A DNA stretch of 64,000 nt from an uncultured Lachnotalea sp. (GTDB taxonomy: Bacteria > Bacillota > Clostridia > Lachnospirales > Lachnospiraceae). A program made the translations under genes and the position numbers. The stretch spans positions 1-64,000 of the forward strand of contig CAMSZT010000008.1 in NCBI GenBank assembly GCA_947066815.1, in the 5' to 3' direction. A model generated the notes under the pieces. The model worked only from the letters and a program-made list of their open reading frames with translations, did not search any database and was not told the DNA's origin. Below, in pieces: positions 43,071 to 51,622 of this stretch. The stretch's first letter is position 1. The number at the start of each line of letters is the position of its first letter.

Positions 43071-44575
43071 TGAGGCGGGAGATATTTCGGATGGAGCGGG
43101 TCACCTGCATCGAGCAGGGGATCACCCAGCTTGAGGATTTTAACCTGCAGATCTACGAGGGGGAGATCATGGGCCTGCTCCTCATCAATGCCTACGGCCT
43201 GCAGACTTTTCTGAGCCTACTGGAGGCCAGCCTCCCTCTCTATGACGGCTATATCTATTATAGCGGGAGACAGGTCAACTCCTGGAGGAGTTTCGGAAAA
43301 ACCTATAACCGGATCAGCATCATCCGGACCCAGAGCAGTCTGGCGGAGGGCCTCACAGTGGCGGACAATGTGTTTGTCATGCGGCGGGGCTTTAAACAGC
43401 GCGTCATCCGGCCGGCCCTGCTGCAAAAACAGATGGAGCCGTTTTTTGAGGAGATCGGCATGGAGCTTTCCGCCGACATGTACGTGGAGAGGCTGAATAC
43501 CTTTGAGCGGATCGTGGTGGAGATCCTGCGGGCGGTGATCCTGGGGCATAAGCTTATCGTCCTCCACGAGGTGGGGACCATCGTCAGCGGGGCGGAGCTG
43601 GAAAAGCTCCACGAGATCCTCCGCCACTATGCGGCCCGGGGCACTTCCTTCCTCTATATCAGCCTCCACTATGAGGAGATCCTCCAGATCGGCGACAGGG
43701 CCGCCCTGTTTGCCCACGGAAGGATCCAGAGGGTGACCGGCCGGGCGGAGATGGAGAAGGATATGGTGCGGTTTTACTGCGGGGAATATGACCAGATGGT
43801 GAGGGGACGTCTGGAAAAGCTGGGGCCGCCGCCGGAGGACCGGAAAACCGTGGTCTCTTTCCAGGATGTGTCCTGTGACGGCCTCGACGGCCTCACTCTG
43901 GAGATCCGGGAGGGAGAGTGCCTGACGATCCAGAGCCTGAGCGAGGCTGTGTTCCAGAAGCTGGTGGGCATCCTGGAGGAAGAGGAGCCATTGACCGGCG
44001 GGCGGATCCTTGTGGACGGGAAGGCGGCGGGGCCGAGGAGGAGCAGGAGTGTCGCCGTGCTGAAAGAACAGCCCGCCAGGACCATGCTCTTTTCAGAACT
44101 GAACAACATGGACAATCTCTGCTTCGGCCTTTCCAGGCGGGTGGGCCATGTGTGGTTTGGAAGAAAGATTCGGGCCAGCCTCCGTCAGGAGTACGGGGAG
44201 GTGTTCGGGGAAGAGATTTTTTCCCTTTATCCGGACCAGCTCTCCGAGAGGCAGAAGTGCCGTCTGGTCTACACGAGGGTCCTCCTGCAGAGACCCCGGG
44301 CAGTATTCTGTATCCAGCCCTTTAAGGGGGCCGATCTGCCCCACCGGATGTTTATCTGGCAGATGTTAAAGATGCTCCTGGACAAAAAGATCGCCGTGGT
44401 GATCCTGGCGGTAAACCTGGCGGACGCCCTGTCCCTGGCAGAACGGCTTCTCAGGATCGATGCCTCCGGCGTGGCAGAGGAAATTGACAGAAGCGCTTTC
44501 GGCTCCCTTCCGGCGACGGCTCCCTGGAAATATCTGTATCAGGAAGGGGAAACCGGGAATCGGTTCCGGCCATGA
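43070..44575 (+). CDS. Degenerate RbsA-like ABC protein (predicted non-catalytic)
   Basis: This 501-residue protein aligns end to end with the duplicated sugar importer ATPase at 35818 (503 residues). Its active sites are eroded. First half: Walker A is GLLLINAYGLQTF (35-47) with no GK(S/T); the Q-loop glutamine is displaced (IIRTQSSL); the signature is LNTFERIVVEI; Walker B is LIVLHEVG; the H-loop reads YISLHYEE. Second half: GECLTIQSLSEAVFQKL has no P-loop, and LSERQKCRLVY replaces LSGGNQQK. The fold-supporting residues persist and the frame is intact, so this is a conserved pseudoenzyme and not a decaying gene. It is translationally coupled to the kinase. I infer an adaptor role between permease and kinase. 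Confidence 0.82.
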   Translation: MRREIFRMERVTCIEQGITQLEDFNLQIYEGEIMGLLLINAYGLQTFLSLLEASLPLYDGYIYYSGRQVNSWRSFGKTYNRISIIRTQSSLAEGLTVADNVFVMRRGFKQRVIRPALLQKQMEPFFEEIGMELSADMYVERLNTFERIVVEILRAVILGHKLIVLHEVGTIVSGAELEKLHEILRHYAARGTSFLYISLHYEEILQIGDRAALFAHGRIQRVTGRAEMEKDMVRFYCGEYDQMVRGRLEKLGPPPEDRKTVVSFQDVSCDGLDGLTLEIREGECLTIQSLSEAVFQKLVGILEEEEPLTGGRILVDGKAAGPRRSRSVAVLKEQPARTMLFSELNNMDNLCFGLSRRVGHVWFGRKIRASLRQEYGEVFGEEIFSLYPDQLSERQKCRLVYTRVLLQRPRAVFCIQPFKGADLPHRMFIWQMLKMLLDKKIAVVILAVNLADALSLAERLLRIDASGVAEEIDRSAFGSLPATAPWKYLYQEGETGNRFRP

Positions 44576-45350
44576 GGCTGGTGATCAGGAAACCGGCCGC
44601 GGCCAGAAACAGGCAGAACAGAAGGCCTTCCCCTGTGGGGAGGGACGGCAGGGCGGAGAAAATGTCCCAGAGGGAGGCCATGACAAAGCCGAGGATGACC
44701 ATGTAGGAGACTTCCGGCCGGTTTTTCATGGCCCGGTCCAGAAAACGGGTCAGGAGCAAGATGCCAAAGACCATGCCGGCGAGAAAGGGGATCAGCAGGA
44801 AGATCTGTCCGGTCCCCATGGCGTTCAGGATAAACTCATAAACTCCCATGAGGTAGAGCATGGAAGAAAAGGAGATCCCCGGAAGCACCAGGGCGAGGGC
44901 GCCCAGGATCCCGGCGGTAAACTGGATGAGGATCCCGGACAGGGAGGCGCTCCCTCCCCGGAAGAGACCGTCCGGGAGAAGGCGGAGTAAAAAGACCAGG
45001 GCGATGCCGGCGGCGAGACAGAAGGCGGTGCGCCCGGAAAGTCCGGGACATCCTGCCGCCCGGTAAATGACGGGGACGCCGCCCACCATGACGCCCAGTA
45101 CAAAAAAGGCCATTTCCTGGGGAAAATGCCGAATTAAGGCGGCCATGGGCGCAGAGAGGAGAAGAAAGGCCGCCCCCGCGCCAAGTACGAATCGGAGCAG
45201 GAAGAGCAGGTCTTCTTTTTTGTGGGTATTTACCGCCGCGATCAGGCGTTCATAGACTCCGAAGATCATGGACATGGTGCCGCCGCTGACGCCGGGGATC
45301 AGCATGGAACCTCCGATGAGAAATGCCTTGAGACAGAGAGAACGGTCCAT
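44451..45350 (-). CDS. DUF368 membrane protein (PopT-type polyprenyl-phosphate transporter)
   Basis: This 299-residue polytopic membrane protein has the DUF368 signature GGSMLIPGVSGGTMSMIFGVYERL at the N-terminus and a second related motif ALALVLPGISFSSMLYLMGVYE in the middle, reflecting the inverted repeat of the family. DUF368 proteins have been linked to recycling of undecaprenyl phosphate across the membrane for cell-wall synthesis. The hydrophilic C-terminal 40 residues (ending PLPRRRHRS) are antisense to the end of the pseudo-ATPase gene, a 125-bp tail-to-tail overlap, and are unlikely to be functional. The start is the ATG at 45350, after a GGAG-containing leader. Confidence 0.88.
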   Translation of the reverse strand: MDRSLCLKAFLIGGSMLIPGVSGGTMSMIFGVYERLIAAVNTHKKEDLLFLLRFVLGAGAAFLLLSAPMAALIRHFPQEMAFFVLGVMVGGVPVIYRAAGCPGLSGRTAFCLAAGIALVFLLRLLPDGLFRGGSASLSGILIQFTAGILGALALVLPGISFSSMLYLMGVYEFILNAMGTGQIFLLIPFLAGMVFGILLLTRFLDRAMKNRPEVSYMVILGFVMASLWDIFSALPSLPTGEGLLFCLFLAAAGFLITSLMAGTDSRFPLPDTDISREPSPEGSRKRFCQFPLPRRRHRS

Positions 45351-45449
45351 GGGGTTTCTCCTTTTGCCGGACCAGAGATTATTTTTATTTTATGTGGACG
45401 GCCCGCGGGGTATACCTTATATAACTTAATTTACCGCGCGGAGCGCATG

Positions 45450-45488
45450 CATTTTAAAAGAGGCTGTCCGGAAACAGACAGCCCCTTT
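45450..45488 (-). terminator. Terminator of the large surface-protein gene
   Basis: Read on the minus strand, AAAGGGGCTGTC pairs with GACAGCCTCTTT around an 8-nt loop and runs into TTTTAAAAT. It lies 15 bp after the stop of the 1502-residue protein. Confidence 0.8.
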
Positions 45489-45503
45489 GTCATTTGTGAC
45501 CGG

Positions 45504-48500
45504 TCACTTAAACCTGTGCGGCCTCTTTTGTAGCAGCAGTATGCCCATCAGTGACATCAGCATAAGCAGAAACCATGGAAGCGCCTGTGTGCCGTCCCCG
45601 GTCTGGGGCGAAGTCTGCCGCCCGGAACTGCCTGAATTCTGGCTGCCCGCTGCCGTCGGTGTTTTGCTTCCCGGCATAGACGGCCCGGATGTGCCGGAGC
45701 CGTTCGGATCGTTTGGCGGTTGAGAAGGAGGGTCGGTTTTTTCACCCGGCGTAGACGGTCCGGACGAGTTCGGATCATCCGGGTCTTCCGGCGATTGGGA
45801 GGGAGGATCGTCTTCCCCGTCCGACGTCGTCCCCTGGGGCGTATGCCGGTTGGTGATGACATATCCGTTTACCGCGGACGTATAGCCCTCCGGCACATGC
45901 AGCTCCTTTACGGAATAGATGTAAGGTGCTCCGCTGCCGTCTCTGGCCTCCAGCCCCGTATATTCTTTCCTCCAGCTATTGGCCTCTGACAAAACGATCC
46001 GGTCAAATTCCCGGTCATTTTGATATAGGACCACTTCGATGGATCCCGGCCGCAGGCCGTCCTTGTTGTTTTCGTCATCCCAGATCTTCACCACCAGAAG
46101 CCGCGTTTTTTCCGGCTCCTCCCGATGATCGAGATAATGGTTGGTGATCGTATAACCGCTTACCGTTGAGGTATAATCCTCCGGGACATCGACTTCCTTT
46201 ACCGAATATACATAGGGCGTGCCGGATGCATCTTTTGCGTTCACATCCAGATAGGTATGGCTCCAGTTGTTGTTGGCACTCAACAATACGGAGTCAAACC
46301 AGATGCCGTTCCGATATACGGCGATCTCTATCATTTCCGGCCGGACGTTGTCGGCGTTGTCGTTGTCATCCCATCTTTTTTGAACGGTAAAGGATGTTTT
46401 TTCGGTTTCGGTATCTCCTTTCAGGACATGCTTGTTGGTGATCTCATATCCGTTTACCGCAGACCGATATCCGTCCGCAACGGTTTCTTCTTTCACGGTA
46501 TATACGTATGTGCGGCCCGCGCCGTTGGTTTTTGGCATGTGTTCAAACTTATGGGACCAGTGATTCCCGGCATTTAAAGTCACGCGGTCCAGCTCCTCGG
46601 TATCCCGATATAAGATCGCAACGACCGCTTCCGGGCGCAGGCCGTCCTGGTCGTTCGCGTCGTCCCATATCTTCCGCACCTCAAAATCCGTATACTCCAC
46701 GGGCGTATGGGTATTTGTCACGGTAAATCCGTCTGTGCTTGCCGTATAGCCGTCGGGAACCGAGACTTCTCTCACCGAATATCGGTATTCGTTTCCGTTT
46801 GCATCAAACCGGTCTACCTTGGAATATACATGCTTCCATTGGTTTGACGCGTTCAATGTGACAGTCTCCCATACAACGTCATTTCTCAGGACCTGGATCT
46901 CGATCTCTTCCGGACGGATGCCGTCCTGGTCGTTTGCGTCGTTCCAGATTTTTGAGACCGTAAAGTCCCGGTATATGTAGGAATTGGTAATGACTGTACC
47001 CGAAATGCTCTTCAGATAGTCGGGTACTTCGATTTCGTCCACATAGTAAACCCAGGGTTGATTTGCGTCGTCCAGTGTCGGCAGGTCTGTCCAGGTGTAT
47101 TTCCATCCGTCTGCCGCCGAGACGGGCCGGGTATCGATGACTTCGTCTACGTCGGTCAGTTTACCCCCCACAAACTGACTGCCCTTGTGCTTTAATGTGA
47201 CCTCCAGGCTTTGCGGCCTTTCGCCGTACTTGTCCTGAAAATCATCCCAGACTTTGCGGGCGGTTATGGTCTGTACGGGCATACCGATGTTGATCGCGCC
47301 GTTTCCGCCGATCCCGCCCCCATGGGTGTTGCAGGTGTTGCCGGATATGACGACGCCCGCGATCCCATTGGCAAGTCTTTTATGATCTTCGGACATGGTG
47401 GCGGTAAAACGCATGCCTTCCAGATATTTTTCGGCCTGTTTGATCTCCATCTCCTGCCAGGGGCCGGATGCGGTGTCACGTCCCAGACCGGCATAATCGA
47501 TATCCGTACGGCCGATCCCCTGTGTGGCGAGCGTTCCCTTGCCGTCCAGATATAAGTCCTGGGCCCTGGCATTTTCCCCGCTTCCCGTGGATGCGTTTCC
47601 ATACAATGCCATGCCGGTACCGCTGTGGGCCTGCACGATCGCTTCCCCGCAGCCGCCGATGCCGCCGCCTCCGCGGGCCGTGTTATCTGTGATCACGACG
47701 CCGTTTATCTGAAGGTCCGCACCATATGTGCCCTGCGTGCTGTCAACCTTGTGTTCCACAAAGATGCCGCCGCCGGCAAATTGATGACTGGCGGTATCCA
47801 GCGCCTGGTTTCCCTGGATCAGGATCTTATTATTCGGCGTGCCCTGGATAAATCCTTTGTTGAATAAGAAGATACCGCCGCCGATATCGCCTGTATTATT
47901 CGTGATATGTCCGGCTGTGATCCTCAGATCGTGCCTGGAGTAAATGCCGCCGCCCCCGTAGGCGCAGGTATTCCCGTCGATCTGCGCATGTCCCTCCATT
48001 TCCAGGTCATAGGCCCATACGCCGCCGCCCTGGCTTCTGTAACTGCTGTACTCCACGGCCTTGTTGCCGGATATCTGCGCGTTTCCGCTCAGATACAGGT
48101 TTCCGGGGCTGTTCATATAGGTAGTCGACGCGCCCTGCGGGCCGATACAGCCGGCTACCACGCCGCCGCCCCAGCAGGCCTGGTTATCGTGGATGTTTGC
48201 AGAGCCTTTTAACGTGAGGTTCTGGCCGTGGACCGCGCCGCCCATCTGATAGGCGGTATTGCCGGAAAATTCGCCGCCCTCGATGACGGCTTCTCCCAGC
48301 ACGTAGACTGCGCCGCCAAATCCGGCAGTGTTATTTACAAATTTCGGGGCGCCCCCGATCTGCAGGCCGCCTTCCGTATAGACGGCGCCTCCATAGGTAA
48401 AGTGGTCGCCGTTACCTGCCTGATTGTTTTCGAAGGTACCGGCCGTTATCCGGATCTGGCTTTGCTGTAGGGCTCTGATGACGGCTCCCTGATTGGACCG

Positions 48501-50012
48501 GTTATCATAAAAGCGCCCGCCGGAAATCGTTATATTACCGGCTATGGCCACGACCGCACCGCCCGCCGTATTCGCGGCGCCGCAGTCATGCATGCTGCCG
48601 GACGCAAAATGCAGCGCTGAATCTTCGATCAAAAAACCGCGCTGGTTTTGGCCGGACACTTCGATGCCGTCCACCGTAAACTCGCTGTTTCCCTGCACAT
48701 TGACGATCACATAATAGGCATTCGACACGGGTTTTTGTGTCAAAACACCGTTTCCGCGAAATGTAACCTGGCCTCCCTCGATCAGAAAGAGCTGTCCGGT
48801 GTTTGCGCCGGAGCCCTCTATGGTATGTCCGTCAAAATCAATCGTTATATTTTTTGTGACCGTCACGCTCTCCTGTTCCCGGAAATTACGGGGAAGGATC
48901 AGCGTTCCGTCCACAGGCGTTTTATCGATCAGCTCCTGCAGTGTTTCTGTATTTCCTACGAATGCATTTCCGGAAGTGTTTATGACTGCACTCCCGGTCT
49001 GATCTGTCTGGTTGATGCGGTTATCGACGATCCGGCAGTCGCCGTCAAGATCCAGCGTTGAATTACCCTCGACATAGATGCCGCCGCCCAGCGGGGAAGA
49101 ATTTTCGGATACCACCGCGTCGCCATAAATACGGCATGCCGCGTTGAGCACATGGATGCCGCCGCCGGCCGTATCGGCGCTGTTGTCCGTGATCCGGGCG
49201 CTGCCATGTATATCCGCCGCCGCGCCGCTCTGTATCCGGATACCGCCGCCAGAACCGCTCGTTTTATTTCCGGATACCTCTCCCCCGGACATATCCAGGC
49301 GGCCGCCTGTGCCGTGCACGACGATCCCGGCGCCGTTGGCAGAGGAGGTATTTCCCGATATGCATCCGTCGTACAGCATAAATGTGCCGGCGCAGAAGAC
49401 ACCCCTGTTGCAGCTTATGCTGTGGATATCCGTCCCCCGGTCCACAAGTGTCCCGGATGCGGTCACACTGATGACGTTATCCCCGCCGGAGAACCGTAAA
49501 CTGCCCTCTCCGGAAAGCTCCAGGCTGCCGGAGACGGTGATCATATTGTCTGCAGAGGAAGCTGCCGTGCCGGACAGTTCATATCCGTTTAGATCCAGGA
49601 CCAGCGTTTCCGTTACAGAAAGTGCGGTGGATATGGATCTGTCTTCCAGCAGGGTTATGGTATCGCCGTTTACAGAAATGCCGTCCGGGCCGAGAGCATC
49701 CGTCCACGCCTGGATGTCGGCCGATGAAGCCTGTATGGCGGCATCGGTCTGAGCCTTCTCAGGTCCGGTCTCTGCCGTTGTTTTGTTTTCGGGTCCTGTC
49801 TCTGCCGGGCTGCTGCCTGCATCCATGATCTCATCCGGGGTGGTCTCCGGTGATCCGCTGTCTGGTCTTTGGGTATCGTCGTTTGCTTCTGCCGTCTCCA
49901 CGGCATAGGACGCGGATGCCCGCGCAGCCTGAGGGACGGGGATTGCCAGCACAGCCGCAAGGATGACTGCCAGGCTTTTTCTTGCAAAAGCATGTTTCAA
50001 CCTGCATCTCAT
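45504..50012 (-). CDS. Wall-anchored surface protein: beta-helix plus five Cna_B domains
   Basis: This 1502-residue secreted protein has an N-terminal signal peptide (AVILAAVLAIPVPQAARASA). A region of about 850 residues follows with repeated short motifs (SGNKTSGSGGGIRI, NNTAGFGGAVYVLG), typical of a right-handed beta-helix. Five Cna_B-type domains come next, each opening with (K/R)xW(D/N)D and ending EVxVPxxYxSxVxGYxITN; the Lys, Glu and Asn expected for isopeptide bonds are visible. A Pro/Ser/Asp linker leads to the sorting signal SPQTG (1468-1472), a hydrophobic helix and a KRPHRFK tail. It probably extends from the wall as an adhesin. GGAGG lies 12 bases before the ATG. Confidence 0.93.
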   Translation of the reverse strand: MRCRLKHAFARKSLAVILAAVLAIPVPQAARASASYAVETAEANDDTQRPDSGSPETTPDEIMDAGSSPAETGPENKTTAETGPEKAQTDAAIQASSADIQAWTDALGPDGISVNGDTITLLEDRSISTALSVTETLVLDLNGYELSGTAASSADNMITVSGSLELSGEGSLRFSGGDNVISVTASGTLVDRGTDIHSISCNRGVFCAGTFMLYDGCISGNTSSANGAGIVVHGTGGRLDMSGGEVSGNKTSGSGGGIRIQSGAAADIHGSARITDNSADTAGGGIHVLNAACRIYGDAVVSENSSPLGGGIYVEGNSTLDLDGDCRIVDNRINQTDQTGSAVINTSGNAFVGNTETLQELIDKTPVDGTLILPRNFREQESVTVTKNITIDFDGHTIEGSGANTGQLFLIEGGQVTFRGNGVLTQKPVSNAYYVIVNVQGNSEFTVDGIEVSGQNQRGFLIEDSALHFASGSMHDCGAANTAGGAVVAIAGNITISGGRFYDNRSNQGAVIRALQQSQIRITAGTFENNQAGNGDHFTYGGAVYTEGGLQIGGAPKFVNNTAGFGGAVYVLGEAVIEGGEFSGNTAYQMGGAVHGQNLTLKGSANIHDNQACWGGGVVAGCIGPQGASTTYMNSPGNLYLSGNAQISGNKAVEYSSYRSQGGGVWAYDLEMEGHAQIDGNTCAYGGGGIYSRHDLRITAGHITNNTGDIGGGIFLFNKGFIQGTPNNKILIQGNQALDTASHQFAGGGIFVEHKVDSTQGTYGADLQINGVVITDNTARGGGGIGGCGEAIVQAHSGTGMALYGNASTGSGENARAQDLYLDGKGTLATQGIGRTDIDYAGLGRDTASGPWQEMEIKQAEKYLEGMRFTATMSEDHKRLANGIAGVVISGNTCNTHGGGIGGNGAINIGMPVQTITARKVWDDFQDKYGERPQSLEVTLKHKGSQFVGGKLTDVDEVIDTRPVSAADGWKYTWTDLPTLDDANQPWVYYVDEIEVPDYLKSISGTVITNSYIYRDFTVSKIWNDANDQDGIRPEEIEIQVLRNDVVWETVTLNASNQWKHVYSKVDRFDANGNEYRYSVREVSVPDGYTASTDGFTVTNTHTPVEYTDFEVRKIWDDANDQDGLRPEAVVAILYRDTEELDRVTLNAGNHWSHKFEHMPKTNGAGRTYVYTVKEETVADGYRSAVNGYEITNKHVLKGDTETEKTSFTVQKRWDDNDNADNVRPEMIEIAVYRNGIWFDSVLLSANNNWSHTYLDVNAKDASGTPYVYSVKEVDVPEDYTSTVSGYTITNHYLDHREEPEKTRLLVVKIWDDENNKDGLRPGSIEVVLYQNDREFDRIVLSEANSWRKEYTGLEARDGSGAPYIYSVKELHVPEGYTSAVNGYVITNRHTPQGTTSDGEDDPPSQSPEDPDDPNSSGPSTPGEKTDPPSQPPNDPNGSGTSGPSMPGSKTPTAAGSQNSGSSGRQTSPQTGDGTQALPWFLLMLMSLMGILLLQKRPHRFK

Positions 50013-50048
50013 CTTTCTAAAACGCCTCCTGCTGTATTTATTAGAGAG

Positions 50049-50077
50049 ATTATAACCGATTTTTTATAAGAATACAA
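50049..50077 (-). promoter_or_regulatory. Sigma-A-type promoter for the surface protein
   Basis: On the minus strand TTGTAT and TATAAT are separated by 17 bp and lie about 40 bp before the start codon. Confidence 0.7.
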
Positions 50078-50157
50078 GAATAAGCTTCTGTCCGCCGGCC
50101 GCCGTGCAAGAGGGCGCAGAGAAATTGACAGAAAATTTGAGGGGCGGTGAAAACCGC

Positions 50158-50186
50158 TTGCATATTGACGGCAGGTATGGTACAAT
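50158..50186 (+). promoter_or_regulatory. Promoter for tRNA-Leu
   Basis: TTGCAT (50158-50163), 17-bp spacer and TACAAT (50181-50186) lie 41 bp ahead of the tRNA. A 13-bp direct repeat TTTGAGGGGCGGT flanks it (50137-50149 and 50193-50205). Confidence 0.65.
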
Positions 50187-50227
50187 AACTTTCGGTTTGA
50201 GGGGCGGTCAGGCCCGGAAGACCCTTT

Positions 50228-50310
50228 GCGGATGTGGCGGAATGGCAGACGCATCAGACTCAAAATCTGACGGGGGCGACCTCGTGTGGGTTCAAGTCCC
50301 ACCATCCGCA
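50228..50310 (+). tRNA. tRNA-Leu (CAA)
   Basis: The acceptor stem GCGGATG pairs with CATCCGC (50303-50309). The anticodon stem TCAGA/TCTGA encloses the loop CTCAAAA with anticodon CAA, which reads UUG. A long variable arm marks it as class II, and the T-arm has GGTTCAAGTCC. The CCA end is not encoded. A hairpin terminator follows at 50346. Confidence 0.95.
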
Positions 50311-50345
50311 GGTACGATTAGCGTCGAAGAATACAGGAGATCGTG

Positions 50346-50370
50346 AAAACCCGGTGTTTATGCGGGTTTT
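50346..50370 (+). terminator. Terminator after tRNA-Leu
   Basis: AAAACCCG pairs with CGGGTTTT around a 9-nt loop, with a further T-rich stretch at 50376-50390. Confidence 0.7.
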
Positions 50371-50403
50371 GCGGTCTTCTTTATTTTTTTGGAACCGACT
50401 CAA

Positions 50404-50446
50404 AAGGTGCAGGATCCGGGAAGTGTCCGGATGCTGCACCTTTTTT
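50404..50446. terminator. Bidirectional terminator between tRNA-Leu and the URO-D gene
   Basis: AAGGTGCAGGATCCGG pairs with CCGGATGCTGCACCTT with one bulge. TTTTTT follows on the plus strand and an A/T-rich flank on the minus strand, where it serves the opposing gene ending at 50455. Confidence 0.85.
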
Positions 50447-50454
50447 ACAGAATA

Positions 50455-51417
50455 TTATTTTTTGTAGGAAGAGGCCGCCTCTATGGCCACATGGAGCCGG
50501 TGCAGGTCCACGTCCGTGGGGAGGGTGCAGTCGGCGCCCAGGATCCAGTTTTTGGAGCCGAAGGTGTCCATGACCTGATGGACGGCGGCGGTGATCTTCT
50601 CGTCGGTGCCGTCGACCAGCACGCCGTCCCGGTCGTCCAGTCCGCCCAGGTACACCTTGTCCGCGCCGAAGATCCGGCGTCCCTCGACGAGATCCGGGTT
50701 GTCGGAGAACACGCCCCAGTTGTAGATGTGGGCGTCATAGTCTTTATAACGGTTCAGGTTCAGGTGGTCCTTGCACATGTGGAGTACGTTGCAGGGGGCG
50801 CCCTTTGCGGCGTTCAGGATCTGCAGCTCGAAGGGCTTGATGAAGGTCTCATATTCTTCGTCGGTGAAGAGGAAGTCCTCTGCGCCCAGGGCCGCATAGT
50901 AGATGCCGTCACAGCCGGCCTTTAAGCATTCCGCGGAGAGATATTCCAGATAGTCGGCCAGGATGCCGAACACGTGCTTCATGCCCTCGGGGTTCGCCCG
51001 CAGGTAATCCACGAGAAGCTTACGGTTTTCCTCGAAATTTTTCTCGACGCCGACCAGGGCGTGGAAAGCGGAGGCGATGATCCCGTGGATGGTGACAAGC
51101 ATCACGGCTTCGCCTTTCATCTGTTCACAGATCTCCTTTACCAGCTCCACCTCCCGGAGGATGATCGGATCGTCGTGAGGGATGGGCTGCATTTTGCCGA
51201 GGTCGGCGGGGGACTGGATCTGTTCCTGTCTGGGCACCGTGTTCTCATTCATGATCTTGCAGAGAGAGGTGCCGCTCTCTTTAAAAAATTTCAGATGGAT
51301 GTCCACGGCCGGTTTTCCGTACTCATTGCCCTTGGGGAAATGAAGCCAGAAGCCGCAGGGGATCTGATCGGGGGTCTCGCCGCGGAGCACCGCCAATACT
51401 TGTTCTTTCTTTGTCAT
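50455..51417 (-). CDS. Uroporphyrinogen decarboxylase (URO-D) family protein
   Basis: This 320-residue protein has the URO-D fold. It opens with TKKEQVLAVLRGETPDQIPCGFW, typical of the non-heme branch, and has the LHMCKDHLNLNRYKDYD and GGLDDRDGVLVDGTDEKI segments near the C-terminus. In anaerobes this branch contains corrinoid-dependent methyltransferases and related enzymes and rarely true HemE. No heme genes or corrinoid proteins are nearby, so the substrate is open. AAAGGAGG precedes the ATG. Transcription starts from a promoter that overlaps a CCTCAT/ATGAGG palindrome. A second URO-D family gene is at 55107. Confidence 0.85.
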   Translation of the reverse strand: MTKKEQVLAVLRGETPDQIPCGFWLHFPKGNEYGKPAVDIHLKFFKESGTSLCKIMNENTVPRQEQIQSPADLGKMQPIPHDDPIILREVELVKEICEQMKGEAVMLVTIHGIIASAFHALVGVEKNFEENRKLLVDYLRANPEGMKHVFGILADYLEYLSAECLKAGCDGIYYAALGAEDFLFTDEEYETFIKPFELQILNAAKGAPCNVLHMCKDHLNLNRYKDYDAHIYNWGVFSDNPDLVEGRRIFGADKVYLGGLDDRDGVLVDGTDEKITAAVHQVMDTFGSKNWILGADCTLPTDVDLHRLHVAIEAASSYKK

Positions 51418-51474
51418 AAAATCCTCCTTTCAGGATGCGGGTCATTGCGCCCTCACTGATATGATTAGTCGTAA

Positions 51475-51506
51475 CCTCATTATAGCAGAAATGAGGGAAA
51501 AAGCAA
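51475..51506 (-). promoter_or_regulatory. Promoter with overlapping palindromic operator for the URO-D gene
   Basis: On the minus strand TTGCTT and a perfect TATAAT are separated by 16 bp. The -10 lies inside the inverted repeat CCTCAT-N10-ATGAGG (51475-51496), the geometry of a repressor site. Confidence 0.55.
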
Positions 51507-51556
51507 TCGGATTTGACCGCCCAGATGGGAATTTTTCCGGCATTCTTTGTTATGGA

Positions 51557-51586
51557 TTGCCGGGGCGGGGAAGAGTCTGTTATAAT
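51557..51586 (+). promoter_or_regulatory. Sigma-A-type promoter for ispF
   Basis: TTGCCG (51557-51562) and TATAAT (51581-51586) are separated by 18 bp, 36 bp ahead of ispF. Confidence 0.65.
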
Positions 51587-51622
51587 AAGGAAAACAGACA
51601 GCAGAAGGGAGTTTGAGGATCT

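Noticed and set aside
43070-44575. Annotation as an active sugar importer ATPase
   Set aside because: Walker A, signature and H-loop are lost in half one and no P-loop exists in half two, while the nearby 35818 gene already provides the active ATPase.
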